A DNA stretch of 64,000 nt from Pseudomonas siliginis (GTDB lineage Bacteria > Pseudomonadota > Gammaproteobacteria > Pseudomonadales > Pseudomonadaceae), in contig NZ_JAHSTW010000010.1 in NCBI RefSeq assembly GCF_019145195.1, forward strand, positions 248,001-312,000. Reading direction: 5' to 3'. The first letter of the stretch is position 1. Each line of letters starts with the position of its first letter. This document shows, piece after piece, positions 8,302 through 14,660 of this stretch. The notes under the pieces are model-generated. The model saw nothing but the letters and a program-made list of their open reading frames with translations, did not search any database and was not told the origin of the DNA. The position numbers were made by a program, and so were the translations under genes.

Positions 8302-9195
8302 ATGAAACGACTTAGCTTGATCTTAGGCTGCGTCCTGCTGTTCGCAGGAATCGCGCAAGCCGCTGAAAAACCGGTCATCCGCCTCGGCGCCCGGGTCTTC
8401 ACAGAGCAGACCCTGCTCGCCGAAATCACCGCGCAATACCTGCGCAGCAAAGGCTACGACGCGCAGATCACCGGCGGTCTGGGCAGCAACCTCGCCCGCA
8501 GCGCCCACGAAAGCGGCCAATTGGACCTGCTCTGGGAATACACCGGCGTGTCGCTGGTGGCCTATAACCATGTCACCGAGAAACTCGACAGCGCGCAGTC
8601 CTACGCCCGGGTCAAAGAACTCGACGCGAAAAAAGGCCTGGTCTGGCTGACGCCGTCGAAATTCAGCAACACCTATGCCCTCGCGCTGCCGAAAAAAGTC
8701 GCCGAGCAATACCCGCAGATCGGCAATATCAGCCAGCTCAACGAAGTGCTGCGCGCCGAGGCCAAAACCAACCACCTGGTGGCGCTGGATACCGAGTTCG
8801 CCAACCGCTCCGACGGTCTCGACGGCATGGTCAAGCTCTACGACATGAACCTGACCCGCAAGAACATCCGCCAGATGGACGCCGGCCTGGTCTACACCGC
8901 GCTACGCAACGGTCAGGTGTTTGCCGGTCTGGTCTACACCACCGATGGCCGTCTCAATGCCTTCGGCCTGAAATTGCTGGAAGACGACAAGCATTACTTC
9001 CCCGACTACACCGCCGCTCCCGTGGTGCGTCAGGCCACGCTCGACGCCAACCCGAAACTGGCCGAACAACTCAAGCCGCTGGCCGAACTGTTCGACGACG
9101 AAACCATGCGACAGCTCAACGCGCGGGTCGACGTCGATCATGAAAGTCCATCGTCCGTTGCCGCCGATTTCCTGCGCCAGCACCCACTGAATTAA
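8302..9195 (+). CDS. Osmoprotectant ABC transporter substrate-binding protein
   Basis: This periplasmic solute-binding protein has 297 residues and a signal peptide (MKRLSLILGCVLLFAGIAQA, cleavage after AQA). The mature protein belongs to the OpuAC/OsmF quaternary-amine binding family, as shown by the opening VIRLGARVFTEQTLLAEI and the segment DLLWEYTGVSL. Such proteins capture glycine betaine, choline or carnitine in an aromatic cage; the exact ligand cannot be assigned here. AAGGA lies upstream of the ATG at 8302. It sits between the two permease genes of its transporter. Confidence 0.92.
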   Translation: MKRLSLILGCVLLFAGIAQAAEKPVIRLGARVFTEQTLLAEITAQYLRSKGYDAQITGGLGSNLARSAHESGQLDLLWEYTGVSLVAYNHVTEKLDSAQSYARVKELDAKKGLVWLTPSKFSNTYALALPKKVAEQYPQIGNISQLNEVLRAEAKTNHLVALDTEFANRSDGLDGMVKLYDMNLTRKNIRQMDAGLVYTALRNGQVFAGLVYTTDGRLNAFGLKLLEDDKHYFPDYTAAPVVRQATLDANPKLAEQLKPLAELFDDETMRQLNARVDVDHESPSSVAADFLRQHPLN

Positions 9196-9208
9196 GAGAG
9201 GAGAAGTC

Positions 9209-9862
9209 ATGGAATTTCTGAACGCCTTTTCCCATCTCGACTGGCAGCAGGTGATGCACCTGACCTGGCAGCACATCACTCTGGTCGGCATCGCCGTAAC
9301 CCTGGCGATCGTCATCGGCGTGCCGCTGGGCATCCTGATGACACGCTTCCCCACCCTCGCCGGCCCGCTGCAAGCCAGCGCCACGGTGCTGCTGACCGTG
9401 CCGTCGATCGCCCTGTTCGGTCTGCTGCTGCCGTTCTATTCCAAATTCGGCCAGGGCCTGGGGCCGCTGCCGGCGATCACCGCCGTGTTCCTTTATTCGC
9501 TGCTGCCGATCATGCGCAACACCTACCTCGCCCTGACCGGCGTCGAGCCGGGCATCCGCGAAGCCGCGCGCGGCATCGGCATGACCTTCGGCCAGCGCCT
9601 GCGCATGGTCGAGCTGCCGATTGCGGTGCCGGTAATCCTCGCTGGTGTGCGCACCGCCGTGGTGATGAACATCGGCGTGATGACCATCGCCGCGACCATC
9701 GGCGCCGGCGGCCTCGGTGTGTTGATCCTCGCCTCCATCAGCCGCAGTGACATGTCGATGCTTATCGTCGGCGCGCTGCTGGTCAGTCTTCTGGCGATTT
9801 TCGCCGACCTGTTTCTCCAATGGCTGCAACGCTCGTTGACTCCAAAAGGACTCCTGAAATGA
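9209..9862 (+). CDS. Osmoprotectant ABC transporter permease (second permease)
   Basis: This second inner-membrane permease of the same importer has 217 residues and about five to six helices. The loop EAARGIGMTFGQRLRMVELPIA contacts the ATPase. The start has GAGAGGAG a few bases upstream. Its stop codon overlaps the ATG of the ATPase gene (ATGA), indicating translational coupling. Confidence 0.92.
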   Translation: MEFLNAFSHLDWQQVMHLTWQHITLVGIAVTLAIVIGVPLGILMTRFPTLAGPLQASATVLLTVPSIALFGLLLPFYSKFGQGLGPLPAITAVFLYSLLPIMRNTYLALTGVEPGIREAARGIGMTFGQRLRMVELPIAVPVILAGVRTAVVMNIGVMTIAATIGAGGLGVLILASISRSDMSMLIVGALLVSLLAIFADLFLQWLQRSLTPKGLLK

Positions 9863-11016
9863 TCGAACTTCAAAACCTCAGCAAAACTTTCCAAAGCAAC
9901 GGCAAAGATGTCAAAGCCGTGGATTCGGTAAGCCTGACCGTCAATGAAGGCGAGATCTGCGTGTTCCTCGGGCCATCGGGTTGCGGCAAAAGCACCACGC
10001 TGAAAATGATCAACCGCCTGATCAAACCGACCTCGGGCAAGATCCTCATCAACGGCGAAGACACCACCGATCTCGACGAGGTGACCCTGCGCCGCAACAT
10101 CGGCTATGTGATCCAGCAGATCGGCCTGTTCCCGAACATGACCATTGAAGAGAACATCGTCGTGGTGCCGAAACTGCTCGGCTGGGACAAACAGAAATGC
10201 CACGACCGCGCCCGCGAACTGATGAGCATGATCAAGCTCGAGCCCAAGCAGTATCTGCATCGCTACCCGCGTGAATTGTCCGGTGGTCAGCAACAGCGTA
10301 TCGGCGTGATCCGCGCCTTGGCCGCTGATGCGCCGCTGCTGTTGATGGACGAGCCGTTTGGGGCGGTCGACCCAATCAACCGCGAGATGATCCAGAACGA
10401 ATTCTTCGAAATGCAGCGCGCGCTGAACAAGACCGTGATCATGGTCAGCCACGACATCGACGAAGCCATCAAGCTGGGCGACAAGATCGCCATTTTCCGC
10501 GCCGGCAAGCTGCTGCAGATCGACCATCCGGACACCCTGCTGGCGCATCCGGCGGATGATTTCGTCAGCAACTTCGTCGGCCAGGACAGCACGCTCAAAC
10601 GCCTGCTGTTGGTGAAGGCCGAAGACGCGGCGGACAACGCGCCGTCGGTAAGTCCGGAGACGCCAGTGGCCGATGCGCTGGAGTTGATGGACGAGCATGA
10701 CCGTCGCTACGTGGTGGTCACCTGTGCCGAGAACAAGGCGCTGGGTTACGTGCGCCGTCGCGACCTGCATCGCCAGACCGGCACCTGCGCGCAATTCCTG
10801 CGTGAGTTCAACGCCACCGCAGCGTACGACGAGCACCTGCGCATCCTGTTGTCGCGCATGTACGAGTTCAACCGCGCCTGGCTGCCGGTGATGGATGCCG
10901 AACGGGTATTCCTCGGTGAGGTGACGCAGGAATCGATCGCGGCATACCTCAGCTCGGGACGTTCGCGCGGAATGAAGACCAGTATCGTCTCGCCGGCTGA
11001 GACGGTGGTCGCATAA
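9859..11016 (+). CDS. Osmoprotectant ABC transporter ATP-binding protein with CBS domains
   Basis: This ATPase subunit has 385 residues. The nucleotide-binding domain carries Walker A GPSGCGKST (residues 38-46), a Q-loop, the signature LSGGQQQR and Walker B LLLMDEPFGAVD. The last 130 residues form a CBS-domain pair (TPVADALELMDEHDRRYVVV onward), which in OpuA-type transporters senses ionic strength or nucleotides. The start is the ATG at 9859 that overlaps the upstream stop; an earlier in-frame start at 9820 would run deep into the permease gene. This is the last gene of the operon, followed by a REPIN. Confidence 0.93.
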   Translation: MIELQNLSKTFQSNGKDVKAVDSVSLTVNEGEICVFLGPSGCGKSTTLKMINRLIKPTSGKILINGEDTTDLDEVTLRRNIGYVIQQIGLFPNMTIEENIVVVPKLLGWDKQKCHDRARELMSMIKLEPKQYLHRYPRELSGGQQQRIGVIRALAADAPLLLMDEPFGAVDPINREMIQNEFFEMQRALNKTVIMVSHDIDEAIKLGDKIAIFRAGKLLQIDHPDTLLAHPADDFVSNFVGQDSTLKRLLLVKAEDAADNAPSVSPETPVADALELMDEHDRRYVVVTCAENKALGYVRRRDLHRQTGTCAQFLREFNATAAYDEHLRILLSRMYEFNRAWLPVMDAERVFLGEVTQESIAAYLSSGRSRGMKTSIVSPAETVVA

Positions 11017-11045
11017 TCCGTCTGCGTGGTTGAAACCCGATCCCT

Positions 11046-11133
11046 GTGGGAGCGAGCCTGCTCGCGAAAGCGCAATATCAGTCGACGCTGATGGCGGCTG
11101 TGAAAATGCCTTCGCGAGCAGGCTCGCTCCCAC
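11046..11133. repeat. REPIN, copy 2
   Basis: This 88-base inverted REP pair has the same 22-base ends as copy 1 and a different interior. It lies 29 bases past the stop of the osmoprotectant ATPase gene. Confidence 0.9.
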
Positions 11134-11530
11134 AGGCTCTACGCAATTTTGTTGATCTTCACTGGGTGACAAAGAATCTCAACAGCCTCTCCTGCAAGCG
11201 CGTCGTCAATTCAGCTTCTTCAAGGTCCAAATCCCCCTTCAACACCCTCTCTCGACGCCAACGTCGCCGATGTTGCCGCTATCACACTTACCTGCGATCT
11301 AGCCGACAAAAGCCACGAACGTGCAGATATGTTTAACACTCGAAAATTCACCGGGAACATCTGCCCGTCATCTCGGTCGGGTAGAAGGAGTGATGAACGC
11401 GACGCACGTCAGAAGCGTGCAAAAACGCGACATTTTTAGTTGATCTCGCGCCCCTCACGCCCTAAAGTTCGCGCCGAACGTCCATGCTGGAAACGATCCA
11501 TCCGGCTCAAGTACTGACGACGAGACAGCG
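11134..11530 (+). other. Long region upstream of speC, probable 5' leader or small RNA locus
   Basis: About 540 bases separate the REPIN from speC, much longer than other gaps here. A possible -10 (TATGTT, 11328-11333) lacks a clear -35. A mini-ORF at 11393-11443 (MNATHVRSVQKRDIFS) has AGAAGGAG just upstream. Small hairpins are visible: GCACG/CGTGC inside the mini-ORF and GTTCG/CGAAC at about 11468. The terminator-like hairpin at 11531-11566 follows. The transcript could be a speC leader, or a separate small RNA ending at that hairpin. Confidence 0.45.
11393..11443 (+). CDS. Candidate 16-codon leader peptide upstream of speC
   Basis: This is an ATG-to-TGA frame encoding MNATHVRSVQKRDIFS, with AGAAGGAG ending 2 bases before the ATG (short spacing). 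It is rich in basic residues and encloses a small hairpin (GCACG/CGTGC). It precedes the terminator-like hairpin at 11531-11566 by 87 bases. Ornithine decarboxylase genes in other gammaproteobacteria (speF) are controlled by an arrest peptide, SpeFL, but this sequence does not resemble SpeFL. The call is speculative. Confidence 0.25.
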   Translation: MNATHVRSVQKRDIFS

Positions 11531-11566
11531 AGGCCAAGGGACAGCTGCACATCCCCAGGCCTTTTT
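11531..11566 (+). terminator. Terminator-like hairpin in the speC leader (possible attenuator)
   Basis: AGGCC (11531-11535) pairs with GGCCT (11558-11562), and GGGA pairs with TCCC above a small internal loop, followed by TTTTT (11562-11566). It lies 103 bases upstream of the speC start. Downstream, GCCTTGGG (11581-11588) can pair with CCCAGGC (about 11554-11560) or with CCAAGG (11534-11539), which would break the terminator. It may be an attenuator or the end of an independent small RNA. Confidence 0.5.
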
Positions 11567-11669
11567 GCTTTCGGCGACATGCCTTGGGAAGTAGGCGAAC
11601 CAAAGTGGGGATACGGAGGGCGTTCATGCACCCATTGATTAACTTAGTTTGCCAGCAGGAGTTCCCAGC

Positions 11670-12833
11670 ATGTCGATCCAGGTCGAAGACTATTTCGCGC
11701 GCGCTACATTCGACAAAATGAAGGCGTTCGCCGACAAACAGGAAACCCCGTTCGTGGTGATCGACACCGCGATGATCGCCCAGGCCTACGACGACCTGCG
11801 CGCCGGTTTCGAATTCGCCAAGGTCTACTACGCGGTCAAGGCCAACCCGGCCGTCGAGATCATCGACCTGCTCAAAGACAAGGGCTCGAGCTTCGACATT
11901 GCCTCGATCTACGAGCTGGACAAGGTCATGGATCGCGGCGTCAGCCCGGACCGTATCAGCTACGGCAACACCATCAAGAAATCCAAGGACATCCGCTACT
12001 TCTACGAGAAGGGCGTGCGTCTGTTCTCCACCGACTCCGAAGCCGACCTGCGCAACATCGCCAAGGCTGCACCGGGTTCGAAAGTCTATGTGCGCATCCT
12101 CACTGAAGGCTCGACCACTGCTGACTGGCCGCTGTCGCGCAAGTTCGGCTGCCAGACCGACATGGCCATGGACCTGCTGATCCTCGCCCGCGACCTGGGT
12201 CTGGTGCCGTACGGCATCTCGTTCCACGTCGGCTCGCAACAGCGCGACATCAGCGTCTGGGACGCGGCGATCGCCAAGGTCAAAGTGATCTTTGAACGCC
12301 TGAAAGAAGAAGACGGCATTCACCTGAAGCTGATCAACATGGGCGGCGGCTTCCCGGCCAACTACATCACCCGCACCAACAGCCTGGAAACCTACGCCGA
12401 AGAGATCATCCGCTTCCTGAAAGAAGACTTCGGTGATGACCTGCCGGAAATCATTCTGGAGCCGGGCCGCTCGCTGATCGCCAACGCCGGTATTCTGGTC
12501 AGCGAAGTGGTACTGGTTGCGCGCAAGTCGCGCACTGCCGTCGAGCGTTGGGTTTACACAGATGTGGGCAAGTTCTCCGGCCTGATCGAAACCATGGACG
12601 AAGCGATCAAGTTCCCGATCTGGACCGAGAAGAAAGGCGAGATGGAAGAAGTCGTCATCGCCGGCCCGACCTGCGACAGCGCCGACATCATGTACGAGAA
12701 CTACAAGTACGGGTTGCCGCTGAACCTGGCGATTGGTGATCGTCTGTACTGGTTGTCGACCGGTGCGTATACCACCAGCTACAGCGCGGTCGAGTTCAAT
12801 GGCTTTCCGCCGCTGAAGTCGTTTTACGTTTAA
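11670..12833 (+). CDS. speC: Ornithine decarboxylase, alanine-racemase fold
   Basis: This PLP-dependent cytoplasmic enzyme converts ornithine (and often lysine) to putrescine (or cadaverine), the first step of polyamine synthesis. The protein has 387 residues. The PLP lysine is K57 in YYAVKANP. The glycine-rich phosphate-binding segment is NMGGGFPANY, EPGRSLIA follows, and the active-site cysteine is C335 in GPTCDSADIM. It is the eukaryote-like fold III type used by Pseudomonas. The ATG at 11670 has AGGAG 8 bases upstream; an in-frame ATG at 11649 lacks a good site. A terminator follows at 12878. The long leader suggests post-transcriptional control. Confidence 0.93.
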   Translation: MSIQVEDYFARATFDKMKAFADKQETPFVVIDTAMIAQAYDDLRAGFEFAKVYYAVKANPAVEIIDLLKDKGSSFDIASIYELDKVMDRGVSPDRISYGNTIKKSKDIRYFYEKGVRLFSTDSEADLRNIAKAAPGSKVYVRILTEGSTTADWPLSRKFGCQTDMAMDLLILARDLGLVPYGISFHVGSQQRDISVWDAAIAKVKVIFERLKEEDGIHLKLINMGGGFPANYITRTNSLETYAEEIIRFLKEDFGDDLPEIILEPGRSLIANAGILVSEVVLVARKSRTAVERWVYTDVGKFSGLIETMDEAIKFPIWTEKKGEMEEVVIAGPTCDSADIMYENYKYGLPLNLAIGDRLYWLSTGAYTTSYSAVEFNGFPPLKSFYV

Positions 12834-12836
12834 GGA

Positions 12837-12875
12837 GCAGCTGCAAGTTTTGAGCTGCAAGCTGCAAGCTGCAAG
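12837..12875. repeat. AGCTGCAAG-type repetitive sequence
   Basis: GCTGCAAG units are repeated (ctgcaag, gctgcaa, gctgcaag, gctgcaag) directly after speC. A related but palindromic version lies at 36340-36406 after nadC. Such AGCTTGCAGC-type tracts are frequent between genes of P. fluorescens relatives. Confidence 0.6.
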
Positions 12876-12877
12876 AG

Positions 12878-12907
12878 AAAAGCCCATGACGTGTCATGGG
12901 CTTTTTT
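12878..12907 (+). terminator. Intrinsic terminator of speC
   Basis: A perfect stem AAAAGCCCATGAC / GTCATGGGCTTTT is followed by further Ts. It lies 45 bases past the speC stop. Confidence 0.9.
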
Positions 12908-12926
12908 GTGATCCAGGAGGTCCCTT

Positions 12927-13013
12927 GTGGGAGCGAGCCTGCTCGCGAAAGCGGTGAGTCAGTACAGATGTGGGTGACTGACACGACGACTTCGCGAGCA
13001 GGCTCGCTCCCAC
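12927..13013. repeat. REPIN, copy 3
   Basis: This 87-base inverted REP pair with perfect terminal arms sits between the speC terminator and the end of the converging Sel1-repeat gene; only 4 bases separate it from that gene's stop codon. Confidence 0.9.
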
Positions 13014-13017
13014 AGGG

Positions 13018-13776
13018 TTATGCGGTGCGGGTCAGTTCATCTGCACGCCGCTGGTATCGAGTTGCTAAAGCCTGAATCCGCAGATCTGTCGCATCAGCCA
13101 GCGTCTGGCTCGCTACCCGCAGGAAATTCAGATTGCCGACGGCCAAGGCTTTCTCAAGCCATATGACAGCATCGTCGATCCGCCCTTCACCCGCCAATAC
13201 CGCCGCGAAACTGAACTGCCCACGAAAATCCCCTCCCTCAGCCGAACGCCGATACCAGTCACGCGCCGCCAGCGGATCTGCCTGACACACCTGCCCTTCC
13301 TCCAGATAGCGCCCCAGCAGATTCATCGATTTCGCATGGCCCAACTCAGCCGCACGCCGATACAGCGCCAGCGCCTGCTGACGATCAACCGTCACCCCGC
13401 GCCCGGTGGCCAGTAGATTGGCAAGGTTGTACATCGCCCAGTCCAGCCCCGCCTCGGCAGCGATTCGATAATGCTGCGCCGCGACCGAGGCATCCGCCGC
13501 ACAACCCCAACCATGCTCATGACAACGCCCGAGCATGTTGCGCGCCATCAGATGCCCGCGCCCGGCGGCGATGCCGAACCAGCGCAATGCAAGCGGTTGA
13601 TCCTGCGCGATGCCCTGCCCGTCCAGCAGGATCTGCCCAAGCAACGCTTGCGCTTCAACCTCACCCTCGCCCGCCGCGAGCAAAATCGCCTGCGCCGCTC
13701 GAGCCGGGCTGTCTTCAAGCATTGCCGCCAACCCGGCTGCATCGAGAACTTCCTCGCGGCGCAGCTGGAAACTCAT
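13018..13776 (-). CDS. Sel1/TPR repeat protein
   Basis: This 252-residue soluble protein is built of Sel1-like repeats. At least four are visible, with the pattern A..LG...L.G.G......A..W...AA..G (for example ALLGQILLDGQGIAQDQPLALRWFGIAAGRGH). Such repeats form alpha-solenoids that bind other proteins. No signal peptide is seen. Its ATG overlaps the piuC stop (ATGA), so it is co-transcribed with piuC, as in the P. aeruginosa locus PA4515-PA4516. Its role is unknown; the link to iron uptake is by position only. Confidence 0.88.
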   Translation of the reverse strand: MSFQLRREEVLDAAGLAAMLEDSPARAAQAILLAAGEGEVEAQALLGQILLDGQGIAQDQPLALRWFGIAAGRGHLMARNMLGRCHEHGWGCAADASVAAQHYRIAAEAGLDWAMYNLANLLATGRGVTVDRQQALALYRRAAELGHAKSMNLLGRYLEEGQVCQADPLAARDWYRRSAEGGDFRGQFSFAAVLAGEGRIDDAVIWLEKALAVGNLNFLRVASQTLADATDLRIQALATRYQRRADELTRTA

Positions 13777-14453
13777 ACCTCGACCCAGCGCCGCAGCAGG
13801 TTGTGATAAGTGCCAGTGAGGCGGATCAGCGAAGGGTGATCGGGAACGTCCTGGGTCAGTTGCTGAATCGCCCCGTCCATTTCAAACAGCAGCGCGCGCT
13901 GGCTGTCTTCGCGCACCAGGCTCTGCGTCCAGAAAAACGAGGCATAACGCGCACCACGGGTGACCGCATTGACCTTGTGCAAACTGGTGCCCGGATACAA
14001 CACCATGTCGCCGGCTGGCAGCTTCACGCGCTGAGTGCCGTAGGTGTCCTGAATCTCCAGTTCGCCGCCGTCGTAATCTTCCGGCTCGCTGAAAAACAGC
14101 GTCGCCGACAAATCGGTGCGCACCCGCTCGATGCTGCCCTTGGGCTGGCGCACGGCATTGTCGATGTGGAAATCAAAACTGCCGCCGGCCGTGTAGCAAT
14201 TGACCAGCGGCGGGAAGACCTTATGCGGCAATGCGGCGGACATGAACAGCGGATTCTTCCACAGCCGCTCGAGCATCGCCGCGCCGATTTCCTTGGCCAG
14301 CGGGTGGCCTTCGGGCAGTTGCAGATTGTGCTTGGCCTTGGCCGACTGGAAGCCGGCGGTGATCTTGCCGTCGGCCCAATCCGCTTGCTCCAGCGCCTGG
14401 CGGATGCGCTGCACTTCATCTTTTGCGAACAGCCCGGGAATGTGCAGCAGCAT
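13773..14453 (-). CDS. piuC: PKHD-type Fe(II)/2-oxoglutarate hydroxylase PiuC
   Basis: This cytoplasmic dioxygenase has 226 residues and belongs to the PiuC/PKHX family. The metal-binding triad is H96 and D98 (FDFHIDN) and H159 (GTSLHKV), with R169 as the likely 2-oxoglutarate anchor. The substrate is not established in the family. It diverges from the TonB receptor gene piuA and belongs to the iron-repressed piu cluster. The ATG at 14453 gives MLLHIPGLF, the usual start, with AGGTGA upstream; the open frame continues upstream without support. A possible promoter TTTACA-N17-TACCAT lies at 14485-14513 over a Fur-like sequence. Confidence 0.95.
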   Translation of the reverse strand: MLLHIPGLFAKDEVQRIRQALEQADWADGKITAGFQSAKAKHNLQLPEGHPLAKEIGAAMLERLWKNPLFMSAALPHKVFPPLVNCYTAGGSFDFHIDNAVRQPKGSIERVRTDLSATLFFSEPEDYDGGELEIQDTYGTQRVKLPAGDMVLYPGTSLHKVNAVTRGARYASFFWTQSLVREDSQRALLFEMDGAIQQLTQDVPDHPSLIRLTGTYHNLLRRWVEV

Positions 14454-14483
14454 GGCGATGTCACCTGATGGCAAGAAGGCGGC

Positions 14484-14504
14484 AATGGTATTGATTCTTA
14501 TTGA
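14484..14504 (-). promoter_or_regulatory. Fur-like box over the piuC promoter
   Basis: AATGGTATTGATTCTTATT matches the 19-base Fur consensus at about 10 positions by hand alignment. It overlaps the candidate piuC -10 (TACCAT, minus strand) and spacer. Iron repression is expected for this locus, but the match is only moderate. Confidence 0.4.
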
Positions 14505-14575
14505 CTGTGTAAAACCCCCGAGACGGATGAACAAGCAGAAACCGTAAGGGCAAATTGTAAAGAATGTAAATTCAA

Positions 14576-14596
14576 TGCGAATAACAATGTTTCGCA
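14576..14596 (+). promoter_or_regulatory. Fur-like palindrome next to the piuA promoter
   Basis: TGCGAA and TTCGCA flank TAACAATGT, forming a near-perfect palindrome. The core GCGAATAACAATGTTTCGC matches the Fur consensus at about 11 of 19 positions by hand. It abuts the -35 box of piuA. Confidence 0.45.
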
Positions 14597-14597
14597 A

Positions 14598-14626
14598 TTG
14601 ATACGAATACCTGTTTACCCTATATT
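14598..14626 (+). promoter_or_regulatory. Sigma-70 promoter of piuA
   Basis: TTGATA (14598-14603) and TATATT (14621-14626) are separated by 17 bases, a strong consensus-like promoter. The -10 ends 34 bases before the piuA ATG. The Fur-like palindrome touches its -35. Confidence 0.7.
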
Positions 14627-14660
14627 CCGCCGCCTCAAATCCTTGGGGAGGGGAATAAAA

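Noticed and set aside
11046..11336. Plus-strand 96-codon frame beginning in a REPIN
   Set aside because: It starts inside the repeat (GASLLAKA-type translation of REP sequence seen in several frames), so it is not a gene.
12837..12907. Short direct repeats near speC considered as a CRISPR array
   Set aside because: The units are 8 bases without spacers and are followed by a normal terminator; there are no cas genes in the window.
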